Positions 34,539 through 46,729 of a DNA stretch of 64,000 bases are shown piece after piece. The notes under the pieces are model-generated. The model made no database searches. It had not been told where the DNA came from and saw only the letters and a program-made list of their open reading frames with translations. Numbering within the stretch: the first letter of the stretch is position 1; every line of letters starts with the position of its first letter. Source of the stretch: Bryoerythrophyllum caledonicum (Eukaryota; Streptophyta; Bryopsida; Pottiales; Pottiaceae); NCBI GenBank assembly GCA_963971425.1, contig OZ020525.1, forward strand, positions 11,972,187-12,036,186, in the 5' to 3' direction. Made by a program: the position numbers and the translations under genes.

Positions 34539-37253
34539 TTAATTCCCGGAATGGCGAGCCACGAACTGTTCCACCAAAGGATTGACCAGATGCGGAGCCT
34601 CATCCTACATCATCAATCATCATAAAATTTCCAGTAAGTTCATGGAACACACGTCAATGAAAACAACTTCAGCAGACAAGTTTGGGTTTATGTAAACTCA
34701 GCACAACGACTGATGCTCATGTTTGAGGTACCGGTACCCTAAACCTTGGAACTAGTGCAATAAGTTATCCCTCTTTTGATCTATAACACTACTCATTAGT
34801 GCAATAAGTTATCCCTCTTTTGATCTATAACACTACTCATTCCTGACTCTCATAGCTATTAGATGCATGGAAGAGCTTGGTGGTCTACCCTCATTCAGTA
34901 TGGAAGAGCCAAGTTAGAAGACTTATTTCTAGCCACCTTCGAGGATGAAGAAGGAGAAGCAGCCATGGGTGTCTTAACCGAGTATTTCCTCTAAAGCTGA
35001 TTATAGAGCTATTGAGGGCTCTGATTTAAAATGAGAAAACCGGTCAAGACCCATGGGTAAGGGGCGAAATTCACAATTTACCTGTGGACAGTGGCCAACG
35101 TTGGGAAGCACAACGAAATCCTCAACTGTGTCAAATTCACCATACGCCTTCCCCAAAGCAATGGGCTCCCAAGGGTCCTTCTCTCCCCACGCAACCACCA
35201 CTGGGACCTGCCCAACACAAGTACAAATTCAGCTAAACCTTCACAAAAACAACCGATCCCTGTTCCTACAACTGAAAAACAGAAAAGAGCCAGGTACCTT
35301 GACTCGAGGCAGCATTTCTTCAGGAAGAGGGCCACCAGAGTAGCATATAAAGTCTAGGAACACATCAACAGCGCCTGGTAGAAGTCCTGGCGTCAAGATC
35401 TTCTCCACCAACTCATCACTCACAGCGCTCTTGTCGTGGTAACACTGCATACCGCCGTTTTATGCATAAAAACTCAGGAAAACGAAGAGACAAGCTTCAA
35501 AAACAAGTCCCAACAGTACACCCTAAACCCTGAAACGTTAACCAACCTCGCAGAGGATTTTCTTTATGGCTTCAGGTTTGGCAACGGAAGCGAAAAATTG
35601 TTGTCCCAAGGTGGTAGTTCTGCATATTAAGCCCACATCAGTAACCAATCACACAAGGATATCTTCAGGACTACATTCAAAACAGGTGCTCATCATTCTA
35701 AACCCTGAACCCTGATCCCAAACTTCTACAGACCACGCAAAAACCTTGAGAACTCCAACCATACCATGTGTTCATAATCCTAACACAAAACCCTGAACTC
35801 AACCTTGGTACAGGTTACAAAAAGATCTTGAGGACCACAACTAAGCCATATGCTAAACACCCTCAAACCCTAAATCCTAACTCAGATTACTTACCTCAAA
35901 ACAGTCTGGAGTGCCTTCACAAACGGACGCGCATACCATTGCTGCTTCTTGATGTGCAGCATCCGCAACGACACATTGATCAGCATCAACCCCTGTACCT
36001 TCTCCGGATCCAGAAGGGCGGCTTCCAAGCCAACAATACCTAATAAAAATACCACAAAAAAACAACAGATCAATAAACTCACCAATCAATCAAGCATGAG
36101 TCCCGTATAAAACTGAACTAGCATGTGTAAACCTTCACACAAATTCAAATAACATGATTTTCGTAATGAAAGATTACGTAGTACCTCCGACAGAGTTGCA
36201 GATGAGGAAGGCGCGGTCCTTGACAACCTCAGATAAGAAGTCCAGGGTTTGGCTGCCCCAGGTCTCAAAGGTGTAGAGAGTGTTGGGTGGCATATCTCTT
36301 GGGCTGGGCTTATCTGAGAATCCATACCCTAACAAATCAATAGCAAAAACTCGGTGGGATTTGGCCAGAATTGGAGTGTTTTTCCGCCAATGATCACTGC
36401 AAACAGAGAAAAAAAATATTTCAATACAAACCACCTGGCAATCAGTTATCAAATTGGTAAGGTCTGAAGGTTTACCAGTTTGCTCCAAATCCGTGAATGA
36501 GAACCAGGGCTGGTCCTGAATTGCCTGCGCACTGGTACCGGATGTTGTAATCTCGCCACTTCCATGTTCTGCCAATGCAGGAAATTACAGGTTAGGGAGA
36601 ATTTTTCACATAATCAGGGGCTATTATGATGTAGCCCTGGATTCATGGGTCTAAGTTGTAATGTGCGAGCAGGGGATGATTATGGAAGAGAATTCGCCAC
36701 TTCCATGAGGAGACGAGGCCCATGATTACGGAAATAACCTGCCCTGATTATAAAATTACCACGGGATGCTTAAATAAAAAAGATGACAGTTACGGAAGTG
36801 TAAATGAAGAGAAGCAATTATGCAAAATCTCATCGGAACCCATAAAAGATCCAACCATTGACGTGATTCAGGAGCTACCTGTAAATATTCCATCCAACAC
36901 TTCAAGCATAAACCTAAACCCATGCAACATGAATCTCCAGGATCAGAATTCACAAAAACCCAAAACTCCAGGGAAATGCACCTAGTTTCAACGACGATAT
37001 CGCTGCTCGTCGCCGGATCAAGAGCAGACACCGAGTCGGCCAAATTATCCAAAGCCTGTCCTGCACTAGTCAACTCCGCCGCGACTCTCCATTGTCTCCT
37101 ACTTGTGACCCCAGATAGAAGTGCTCGAACTCCTCGTCGCAATCCAAGTTTCAATTCCAGGTGAGGGGACGACGAGCTCGATGTGGACGGGGCTGAGGTT
37201 GCGATGGGCGACTGCAGCAGCCGCGTCAATGTGCAATTGGCAACAATCGTCAT
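34539..37253 (-). CDS. Alpha/beta hydrolase, probable plastid protein
   Basis: Eight exons with GT-AG introns give a 377-residue protein: 37253-36982, 36568-36476, 36396-36185, 36039-35895, 35619-35547, 35444-35298, 35207-35082 and 34604-34539 (TAA). All phases agree. The first exon is Ser/Thr/Arg-rich and lacks acids early on, like a chloroplast transit peptide. The fold landmarks are LVLIHGFGAN (oxyanion loop), CNSVGG with the nucleophile Ser, GEKDPWEP with the acid, and GHCPQDEAPHLV with the His. The sequence closely resembles plant hydrolases of the Arabidopsis At4g36530 type; the substrate is unknown to me. The start is the first in-frame ATG. It looks intact. It is divergent from the CER3-like gene, with a MITE 325 bp upstream. 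Confidence 0.93.
34753..34840. repeat. Perfect 44-bp tandem duplication in the last intron
   Basis: Two identical 44-bp units (AGTGCAATAAGTTATCCCTC...) lie head to tail between exons 7 and 8 of the hydrolase gene. The lack of differences indicates a recent slippage or duplication. Confidence 0.9.
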
Positions 37254-37577
37254 GGCACCAAAATTCCGACTGCACAATCCTCGGTGTTCCTGGCACAATG
37301 ACAAACTTCATCGCAACGAACTGTTGGTTGAGGATCGTTTTTGAATGGCCACTGGTGCTTCCGACCTGTTACTCTGGCGATCATTTGGCGGTGCTCAAAT
37401 CTACGGTTTCGGATACGACGTGGCCTGTGCTCTGCTTCGCACATCGGCGTCGATCGTGGTTACATCGAGGTCTTCTCTCTTCGGTTGATACCCTGACTCG
37501 ATGTATCCGGATGGATATTTATCCCGGGTACCACTTGGGTATCGACTTCTCGTCTACTGAGTTGTACTTGGAGATGC

Positions 37578-37919
37578 GGTAACCCCTCTGGTAACCAACC
37601 AAAACCCATAACTGACTGCTATGATATTGGGATATATTCAACCCACTTCCATCCCATTGCCACCCAATCAGCTCCGAGTAGAGGTGTGTTATTAGTCAAG
37701 ACCCCTTACTTTTGGTTGGCGCTTGGTGGGGGTACTTATTTGGTGGCAATAAACATGGCAGTGTACTTTGAAGATTCATAACTGATTCACAGTTCATCAA
37801 AAAAAAAATGAAATCACTTGGGTTGATATTGTAATTCTATTAGCTATTCGTGAAAAATATTAAGTGTTCTCTTCACATATGCACATTGCTTAACTTGTTG
37901 GTTATTGGAGGGGGTTACC
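37578..37919. mobile_element. MITE with GGTAACCCC ends, upstream of the hydrolase gene
   Basis: This 342 bp element is homologous along its length to the copy at 43391-43745 (shared TATTAGTCAAGACCC, TTACTTTTGGT and GAAATCACTTGGGTTG). Its ends are GGTAACCCC and GGGGGTTACC. It lies 325 bp upstream of the hydrolase ATG. No target duplication was recognised. Confidence 0.75.
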
Positions 37920-38127
37920 TTTTTGTAAACCCACCCACCCTGTTATTTTGTAGATATTTGATGAAATCCTCTTTTAATTGATTATAATATTGCAATGATT
38001 ATAACTAGATGATTATTACATTGCTTCACTTGTTTGGTATAGGGGAGTTTACCTTTGTCCACTGGTTGAAAAAGAAATTGATTCTTGTTGAGTTTCAACA
38101 GTGATTTCAGGTTGAAACCCATTAATG

Positions 38128-38637
38128 TAGAAGCACCCAATTTCAATCACTTAAGCCAGTTGGAGACTCAAATGATATTGTATGTCAAAAAAATTTGTGT
38201 AGACACATGCGGAATCAAGAATGAAACCCAACAAACATTTTTTCAAATTCATTGTCAAAGATTTGCAATTGATATAGAATTTATAAACCGAGGAACCACT
38301 GGAATCCATAATCAAACTGAAGAGCAGGGTGAGATTTGGTGCCCTCCTTCACCCAATGCCAATAAGTGAGAGTGAGTAAAAAGAGAGAAATGCCATGAAT
38401 AACCAACTCATGGAGGTACCCAATGCCGATTGGCCTTGTTCGACTTTTAAGGCAAGGCCACCAATGAGAGCTCAATTGAGGTGGAGCAACCCAAAATTGC
38501 ACACTTCATGACCCAATGCAGATAATGACTGGGGTTTTCAGATTTAGAGTTATCGGTTTTGGGTTCCTTCATGCACCATGCCATGCATACTCTACTGATT
38601 GAAATAGGGTGGCTGATAGGAATTGGGTGCCTCTACC
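38128..38637. mobile_element. MITE with TAGAGGCACCC termini, complete copy
   Basis: Ends TAGAAGCACCCAATT and AATTGGGTGCCTCTA form an inverted repeat. The interior matches 58412-58953 and 18813-19246 in inverse orientation (TTGGTGCCCTCCTTCACCCA and GGTGGAGCAACCCAAAATTG are shared). It is non-coding. Confidence 0.8.
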
Positions 38638-39323
38638 TTAGTTTTGGAAAGTCATTCGATCAATTTCTACTGATACTTGACCAAGGCTAAATATATCTTT
38701 CTTGATGAATATCCAGCAACAAATTATTTCAAAAGCATGACAGTTTCCAGATCTCCAGAAGAAGTTGAGTCTAGTCCCCTTTGAGGAATCAAGCTTAATA
38801 CAGATAGCTTCTCAATTAGGCTATGACCAACCACTTCTTAGACTTGCATCATGTCATAATGTCATTCAACTGTTGCTGTGTGTTGCTACAAAGATTATTC
38901 ACTTGTAAAATTGATTACTAGGTCCCACTTTTGTTCCAGATCCACATGCTTTACCCGTTTTTTTTTTCCCACCAACTAGGATTGACTATAAGTATACACT
39001 CATGAAGAATGTCACATCATCAAACAAAAAAATTGGGTGCACAGGTCACTATGTGTATTGACCTCTGTCAAAGCTACAAGAGTGGGTGGGGTGGGTAGAT
39101 GGACCTCTTTATTTTTGTAGATGGATGTCACAAACGGTGGGTTAGGGTAGGCCTCTTTTTTTCTCGCTTTTAAAAATTTGGGAATCCAGAAAAAAAAAAT
39201 TCTATATTACGGTCTCAAATTGCCCTGTAAGCCCCACCTTGATCTAAATAGGCCCCCCTTCCAACATTAAAGTAGGGGCCATGTTTTGTTCACACTCCCC
39301 TTCCCGTACATCCGTCTACATGG

Positions 39324-39631
39324 TTTAACCCTTTTATGACAGTTGGGAACCGTAGTATAAGGACGTAATTTACTCAAAAATATAGGGATGTATATTACTC
39401 AAAAATATAGGGACGTATTTTACTCAAAAAGATAGGGATGTATTTTACTCAAAAATACTAGGACGTAGAATACCAAAAATGTACTAAAGTTTAGCAAGAC
39501 TTACATTCTTCGACTAACATCTTTCATTTGGAGGTCATTTCATTATCTCAACCTTATCATGTTCAGATACGACATTATACATGTAGAATACCGTGGGCAC
39601 TAGCGACACCTTCTAACGTTTAAGGGTTAAA
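39324..39631. mobile_element. Putative MITE with TTTAACCCTT ends
   Basis: Left end TTTAACCCTTTTATGACAG and right end GTTTAAGGGTTAA mirror the ends of the element at 15361-16068. It includes the 25-bp tandem repeat. No target duplication was identified, so the call rests on the shared terminal word. Confidence 0.4.
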
Positions 39632-39985
39632 GATTTTCTGGGTAGACTCTGTAACTGTGATTGCTAGGTGCGCTTGATGGAGAATGGTTTCAAGTGAAGG
39701 CTTGTTCACACTCACATGGCCTTAAGCATTGGCAAGCTACAATGATTTCTGTGAAGTAGGGTCAACAATGAAATGTATCCTTTGTGTAGATGATGTTGTG
39801 CATGATCTATTACACTTGTGGATTCTACCAAGCCTAGTGAAGCTCATCGGCGCTCAAGGGTGAAGTAGCACACTTTGATTCACAAATTAGATTCTACACA
39901 CATGCTCAACTTCACTTGTTTGTTCAACTAGCATATGAATTTTGAAATCCAATGGCTTGAAGTGGTTTGCAATGAGATTACGTTC

Positions 39986-40105
39986 GGTAATTCAAAAGAA
40001 GGCAACAAGGTTAAGAAATACCTAGTAACTTGCTACTATCATGGTTGGGTAGGTAGGTCCTAACCTATGGTTACATCCTGTAGCCTTGCCTTCTTTTGAA
40101 TTACC
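39986..40105. repeat. Short hairpin-forming inverted repeat
   Basis: Arms GGTAATTCAAAAGAAGGC and GCCTTCTTTTGAATTACC are perfect complements separated by about 80 bp. It may be a small foldback element or just a palindrome. Confidence 0.6.
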
Positions 40106-40781
40106 AAGTCCATAAATTGACACTTTAAATATTTGTATATGATTGACCAAGGTTGCTATATTATACTAGTCTTTTCATTTATGATAATATTATTTTTACA
40201 TTAGTCTTGAAAGCCACTAGATCAATGGAAGAGTTCCTTGATCCCTAAACTCTAGCCCTAATTGCCTTAGAAATAAAAAAGGACAAGTCATGTTGTACCA
40301 TTATTTCCCTCTACATGTTAATTCTAGATGCTTGGAAATATTTAGGGGTTGAATCCAATAATTTCAAACAACAAAAGAGGATCACAACACTTGATACCAT
40401 TGCCTCACTTTACAAATAACTCTAAAATAATAGCAGTGGGTTCCTTGAGTGTGACACTGAACCCACATTGAGCTGCTCCATATAATACCCGTCACATCCC
40501 ATGGCACCGAAAGCCCCGGAAAAGGCACACACAAACACACATCTCACAATAAGGTCAAAAATGTTGGCAACCTTCATAAATATTTGTCCGCTTACATGAT
40601 GCAACCTCCTCAGTCATACGTCATCTCATTTCTACCAGCCTAAATCACCAACACCATCTGAAGCTCTTTTTCCAACCATTAAGTTGATGTCTAGTTTCCA
40701 CTTGAACAGATCCCATAAATTCACTTCATACCCCTCACAAAGAATAACCTCTTTCCTGCAACCTCTTCTCCAGATACACAA

Positions 40782-43700
40782 ATGTCAAGGAAGTCCAGCT
40801 CTGATGCACAAATGGCAACTTGGCCAGGAGAGATATTCCGAACATACAAGGTACTGAAGTAGCAACTTCATTCATCTTTTGCTTGAATCAGGCATGATTT
40901 ATTTTTTATATGAGAATGATCTGAGACATGAGATTCTTTTTCAGTGAGAGGGGTTTTTATGGTGAGATAATCTGAGACATGACTGTATTTTAAGTGAGGC
41001 TTTAGAATTTGTTTTTTGGTGAGAGATGCACTGAGTCTATTGGTTGTTTGTGTGCAGCATGTAGTTGTGACCTTACCAATGATGCTGAAAGTGGCACACA
41101 GCAAATGGATCCTTGGCCACGACCTCGGAGGCTACATTTTGTCCCATCTCTTGATGGCCTCAGCACTGCGTTACTTGCAAATCCAGCTTTGGACAACCGT
41201 CGCAAGGTTCCATGGCCTGGTGAAGAAACACAAAATTCAGGAGGAGTGCCGCAGCTTTGAACAGAAGGACCGTGAAGTCCAATGGTACAAACTCCATCCC
41301 AAATTTCTCTAGTCTACTACAAATTGTTGTTTCTAATCATAGGCCTCTAGTGTACATGCAGGAGGGCATGTTAGCTTTCATTCAAGGTTTTTAAAATACT
41401 GTTAAAAATAGGCTATGTTGCGTAGATGCAACAGGACGTGTGAGATGCATCACGAGATACTCTTTTTGATAGAGACTTTTGAATTAACCTGTTTTGATGA
41501 TGGTCTTGTTTTGGAGCAGGGATAATCTGATTATACTTCAGCTTCTAGTGGCGGTGTGTATGGTGTCATCACACGCACCTGGGATGCATAATTTGCCGCT
41601 GTGGAATGGAAGAGGGATTGTGTGTCTGTTTCTGCTTCACGCCGGCCCAACGGAGTACATCTATTACTGGTGCCACCGTATGCTTCATGAGTCCGGGACT
41701 TGGTACAAATCTTCCCATGTGCTCCACCACACCACTTCTGTTCCGGAACCAACGTCAGGTACCTACTAACTCATGCTACAAATTTTCAAGGAAAGTCTAC
41801 ATGAGTTTGGCCATGAGTTTGCTTCACACGTTCCTCACCTGTAAGGATAGATCCTTTGTTATATTGCTAGAAAAAAATATACTTCCAATGGTATACACAC
41901 TTGCTGCTGTCAGAAAACCATGTAGGCAATTGGTGATTGCTATTATTTTCTGGTAGACTTTCTTACAGCAGAATTACTTCAACAACTTGGCAATTATGTA
42001 ATAAATTTTGTGCAGGTTTTATGCTGAGTTTAGTGGAGCACTTGGCGTTCACAGCTCTGGTTTCCATCCCATTGCTAGGGGCTGGTTTTCTTGGAGTAGC
42101 GTCAGTGGGAATGTTCTACTGCTACTGGCTTTTCCTGGATTTGGTCTCTGCTGTTGGCCATAGCAATTGGGAATTTGTACCCACATGGGTCTTTACATTG
42201 TTGCCTCCTCTCAAATACCTTCTTCTCACTCCAACGTAAGCTCCATAAAACCTGTGATTGAAAAGTGGTTGAGGCTCTCATTTGAGATAAAAATAAATTG
42301 TTGTTGTTAAATATAGATTTTAAAAATATAATCCATCATGGAATTTGACCAACTCTTCTGTATGTGTGGTATGAATTATCATAGATATCATTTGTTGCAT
42401 CACAAAGACCTGGAGCACAACTCCAACTATGCGCTCTCCATTCCACTATACGACTATCTTGGCGGCACATTTAATACCACCACTTATCGTGAGCACACAC
42501 GTGTGCGCCAAGGTATGCCAAACTTCTTGTGGCTATATTTGTTATATTGGCAGATTTATGCACCATCATCACTATTGAACAAAACTTTTTTAGATGCTTA
42601 GATTTCAAACATGTTGTGTTCTTAATAACCAAGTACGAAAAAGGTTACAAATTCCAAAGGAATGCCAATGTGAAATTATGCCTACATTAACAATGTAGAA
42701 TCTAATCTTATTTAGTTCAACCACACAATCACATGCCATACATTGATGTTTTGTGATTTTCATGATGTATGTGCAGGACGGAGAGAAATAGTGCCAGATC
42801 ATGCATTTCTAGTGCATGAAGTGGGGCTGGACTCTGTGCTGCACCTGAACATGGGCCTAATTGGGTTTCACACCATTCCATTCCAGCATCGGTGGTATGT
42901 GACACTCCTCATGCCCATCACCTTCCCCATCATGCTTGCAATGTGGGCCTTTGCAACACCATTCCTGGGCTGTGAGTTCCGCATTGACAACATGCGGTGC
43001 GAGACTTGGGTCATGCCCCGCTTTGGCTTCCAGGTAAACAAAACACCATTCACCCCTCATGGAGAAAACCTTAAAAATACTTCAAACCTAAACTGCATAC
43101 TTCAAGAAACTGCAGACTAACAATCCACCCTTAAGTGTAGCTGCAAAAAATGGTTGCAGAAGTCAGTTTCCTCTCAAGTTATATACAGAAGTTCCATCAT
43201 GCTTTACAGAAGTCACTTCAGTTCAGAACTGGGATCTTAATATACAATTCCAACAGTATGTTACACACCTCCTAGTTTTTAATATTGCATGTAAGAACCG
43301 TGACTTTCACCATAGTAGTAGCCACTGTTTTAGTAAAAGATTTGTGGCCTTAACCAAAATCCACTGAAGAGCATGACTCTCACCTATTCAGGTAAGCCCC
43401 CCAATAACCAACAAAAACCCATAGCCAACGCCTGTAAAATTGGGGTATATCCAACCCTCTTCCATCCCATTACCACCAACTCAGCTCCAAATGGAGGTTT
43501 GCTATTAGTCAAGACCCTTACTTTTGGTCGTTGGTTATGGGGGGTACCTACTGTTGGCCACCCACTAATTTACATGGCTACACCGTTTGAAAATTCATGA
43601 CTAATTCAATTTTCATTGAAAAAATATGAAATCACTTGGGTTGGAATTGTAATTCTATTGGCTATCATTGAAAAATAATAGTATAATTATCTCCTCTCTC

Positions 43701-45321
43701 CACATATACACATTCCTTAACTTGTCGGTTTTAGGGGGGCTTACCTTAGTGTGGTTTTTAGTATTTCATTGGAATTGGAAGGGACAACATCAACAAGCTG
43801 ATAGAGAACGCCATTGAGGAAGCTGACAAGAAGGGCACGCGCGTCCTCACCCTCGGTGCACTCAACAAAGTAAGGCTCTAAATCTCTAGTACTGTACACA
43901 TCGGTTAGTTTCGGCACCTCCAGCCAAATCATTTCAATTTAAAAATCGTAGTCACGGTTTGGACACATTGGGTATCACCTAGGTATTACTGGATATAACA
44001 TAGATATTGCATGTGTATCACCTAGGTATCACCTTGACACGGGTATCACCTTGGCATTACATTTCTATCTGACAAATCTATTCAATTTTCCAATAAGTTT
44101 GGACATTCTCCATTGTGAATTAATTATGTACAAAACTGACCAACGCGTTTGGAAATTCCTCTGACTTCCACATCTTTTTTCACTACCTGATCATTGGTAA
44201 ATTCTTGTCAGATGGAGGAGCTCAACGAAGGAGGCTTGCTGTTCCTGAAGCGCCAGCCCAACCTTCGGATGCGCCTGTGCCATGGCAACACGCTCACCGC
44301 TGGGGTCATCCTCAATGGCCTTCCCGTGGACGTGGACGAGATTTTCCTCACTGGCGCCACTTCCAAACTGGGCCGCGCTGTGTCTCTCTACCTTGCATCT
44401 CATGGAGTGCGAGTTCTCGTGAGTGAATCACCTATCCTTTCTATCAACCTAGTACTCATGATCTCACCTTGACCTTCACCTTAACGTCTGTATATAGATG
44501 CTGACGACGTCCGCAAGTCGAGTGGAGGTGATTGTGAGAGAGTGCCCTGCAGAGTTCCGACACAACCTCGTTCACGTCACCACGTACCGGGATGCCCAGC
44601 ATTGCAAGGTACCAATCGATTATTGCTAGAAATGCTACCAATTTTGTTAGAATTGATCTCAACTAAGCTGAAGCTATATCCAAGAAGGTTAGCTGCAGGT
44701 TAGCTGCAAGATTAGCTGCAAAACTGCAGTTCTTTTCAGACAGGTTGGCTATTGACCAACTGGCTAATCACATGGCCTTGAACTCAATGGGTAAACAACT
44801 ACTTTAAATTGGATGATGGACTGATTGTTTGCCGGCGTCTAGACATGGGTGCTGGGGAAGAGGGCATCACCCAAGGACCAGAAGTGGGCGGCGCCCGGAA
44901 CCAAGATGCACCAGTTCGTGGTTCCCGGGGTGGCGGAGGTGCGGCGCGACTGCACGTACGGGCGGTTGGCAGCAATGCAGCTTCCGCACCAGGTCAAGGG
45001 CATGGACAGTTGTGAGGTAAATGAAGTGAATTCCTCAAATCAAGACTTCCCTAGATCATTAAGTACAATGATATACTGATTATTCTCATATACTATCCTT
45101 GTCTACAGCATGCTTTGGATCGAGGAGTGGTGCATGCCTGTCACGCTGGAGGGTTGCTGCACACCATGGAAGGCTGGACGCACCACGAAATGGGGCCGAT
45201 TCCGGTCGCCCGCATTGAAACCGTGTGGAAAGCGGCCATGGAGCGCGGATTCCGACCCGTGGATGCCGAGGGTGGATTCCTGGACTGCAATGTCAAACAG
45301 CAGAAAAGTAATGTCAGATGA
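40782..45321 (+). CDS. CER3: CER3/WAX2-like cuticular wax (alkane) biosynthesis protein
   Basis: Eleven exons with consistent phases encode 650 residues: 40782-40850, 41058-41284, 41520-41758, 42016-42235, 42385-42512, 42777-43033, 43762-43869, 44212-44418, 44498-44608, 44843-45016 and 45109-45321. The N-terminal half is a membrane hydroxylase-like domain with His clusters in [16 protein letters not shown] and YHLLHHKD. The C-terminal half is the WAX2 domain ([47 protein letters not shown]). Wording such as RFGFQ, GATSKLG and VVHACHAGG fits CER3 better than CER1. CER3 is an endoplasmic reticulum protein thought to work with CER1 in turning very-long-chain acyl-CoAs into alkanes. Arabidopsis CER3 is about 632 residues, so the length fits. 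It looks intact. A MITE fills half of intron 6. Confidence 0.94.
43391..43745. mobile_element. MITE in intron 6 of the CER3-like gene
   Basis: This 355 bp element has ends GGTAAGCCCCCC and GGGGGGCTTACC, with the inverted repeat extending imperfectly to about 22 bp. It is homologous to the element at 37578-37919. It ends 16 bp before the first base of exon 7, so the end of the branch-point and pyrimidine-tract region is element-adjacent. Confidence 0.85.
43960..44065 (+). repeat. GGTATCACC-rich tract in intron 7
   Basis: Degenerate repeats of GGTATCACCTAGGTAT and GTATCACCTTG occur several times. Similar words occur at 49930-49985 and, inverted, in the minisatellite at 32769-32923. It may be a fragment of one dispersed repeat. 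Confidence 0.5.
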
Positions 45322-45692
45322 TATCCGTGTGAAATCTGGTAGCTAGCAAGGACTGAATTCCTGGTTGTTTTGGAAAATTCACTGGTTCGTTAGCCGGTAC
45401 TGTACCTGCACTATTGTACTTGAATAAGACTGACTCAACAATCATGTGAGTTGAGTGGAGGAGCTGAATAAAGTCATACAATTCGTAAATAGACAGCTTG
45501 AGCAATGTCACTGTGAGTACTACTGGGTCCCTAGTTTACTGGGTGCCATATGTGCAAGTGAGCGCTTTTTGTTATTAGCAGTGTGTGCTCTCTCACTGGA
45601 ACAGTACAATCGACTCCGAATCAATGTGTGGAATGAAAGAATCAGCCTCTTCCTTGTGGACTTCTGATGAGGAGCTTTGGACCATTACTTAC
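45322..45692. other. Convergent 3' region between two genes
   Basis: It holds the 3' flank of the CER3-like gene (plus) and of the small basic ORF (minus). No further feature is supported. Confidence 0.6.
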
Positions 45693-46157
45693 CTACATAA
45701 TCCTGGCCCCAGAAAGATGCCACATTCTTTGATCACACTTGCTCGCCATGCGCCTCATGACACGAACATAGGCATCTCTCAGGGTCTTCCAGCAAAGAAG
45801 AGGACTAACTGCCAGGGCCTTCATGCTGGATCTAAGACGGTTCCTGATCGCCCACGCAGTTTTAACTCTCCTCTTCTCCATCTTCCACCCCTTGGCAAGC
45901 TTCGGCTTCTGCACCGTGCGCCGAGGTAGCTTTCGCTTGGGCTTCCACTGCTCGTTGCTATGTAGGAGAGGCTGCTCTTCCTCCTCATGATCTAAGAAGC
46001 GCGGATGCCGCGTTGAGTAAGTGTTGCGTGTCCTCATGAGCTCGGGACTGAGTACTGTATTGATCTGGTAATCCTCTTCGCTACAGAATTCTGTGCGCTC
46101 ACAAATTCTAGGCAGGACAACAACGGATACTTGGTTCTTTCCACTTTGACGCCCCAT
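45693..46157 (-). CDS. Small basic protein, plant-type, function unknown
   Basis: An uninterrupted ORF of 154 residues begins MGRQSGKNQVSVVVLPRI at the first ATG and ends at TAG. The C-terminal half is strongly basic (KPKRKLPRRTVQKPKLAKGW) followed by a helical block ending LRDAYVRVMRRMAS. That last block resembles the ending of small uncharacterised plant proteins with a conserved RDAYVRMM-like word, but I cannot name a family. Acidic EEEE at about residue 60 precedes the basic part. No transmembrane segment or signal peptide is visible. It is convergent with the CER3-like gene. A 5' untranslated region with an intron is possible but not shown. Confidence 0.65.
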   Translation of the reverse strand: MGRQSGKNQVSVVVLPRICERTEFCSEEDYQINTVLSPELMRTRNTYSTRHPRFLDHEEEEQPLLHSNEQWKPKRKLPRRTVQKPKLAKGWKMEKRRVKTAWAIRNRLRSSMKALAVSPLLCWKTLRDAYVRVMRRMASKCDQRMWHLSGARIM

Positions 46158-46729
46158 GTTGTAGTAGTTACCGCTGCATGTGCAAGACAGATACCTTGTA
46201 AGTTTACCTAGTCCGAGATGCCAACTGATTCATCAGCACTATCCACTCTGGACATGGACAATTCACAAAAAAACACCCTTACAAAACTCGCAAAAAAGCA
46301 AACTGTAGACCTGCTCTAGAGATCATCTCTCGCGCATCTTCCAATGTCACACGAAAATTATACCATCGCTAGTGATTCCAACCTCGACCTAAGATTCAAC
46401 AGTAACGCGCCAGGGCGAACGATCCACAAAGATAAAGGTGCGAGCTTGATCATGTATACACAAGTTTTCACAACCTGAAGAACATTTTCCACACGTTAAA
46501 ATGACTCACCAGAAAACCACGCACATACGAGTTGACTCACGTCGAGAGGTCCATGGAAGCTCCGTCGCGCAGCAGCTTCCGCTCGCAATTTCGGGTCCTA
46601 GTCGTGCACGGAAAGCACATTCAGGTTAAGGTTCAGATAGGTTAATAGTAGCAGAAGCATCAACACAAAAACACACTGAAAACACGAGAAAAAGCTGAGG
46701 CAATAAGACTGAGTAGTACCAAGCTCCCG
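46158..46729. other. Upstream flank of the small basic ORF
   Basis: No coding exon is confidently recognised. The sequence likely holds the 5' untranslated region and promoter of the minus-strand ORF. Confidence 0.45.

Larger units (their letters stand above)
38638..40781. other. Intergenic region upstream of the CER3-like gene
   Basis: No gene is seen. It contains a 25-bp tandem repeat of about four units (TAGGGAYGTATTTTACTC, 39358-39470), a putative MITE with TTTAACCC ends at 39324-39631, and an inverted repeat at 39986-40105 (GGTAATTCAAAAGAAGGC and its reverse complement) around an 80 bp loop. The promoter of the CER3-like gene should lie near the right end, but no certain TATA box can be picked. 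Confidence 0.6.

Noticed and set aside
37121-37582. 153-codon plus-strand ORF opposite the hydrolase first exon
   Set aside because: It is the antisense shadow of the transit-peptide exon and 5' region; no family features.
40782-45321. Assignment of the wax gene to CER1
   Set aside because: The motifs [24 protein letters not shown] and [11 protein letters not shown] fit CER3/WAX2 better than CER1, although both share the same overall domain layout.
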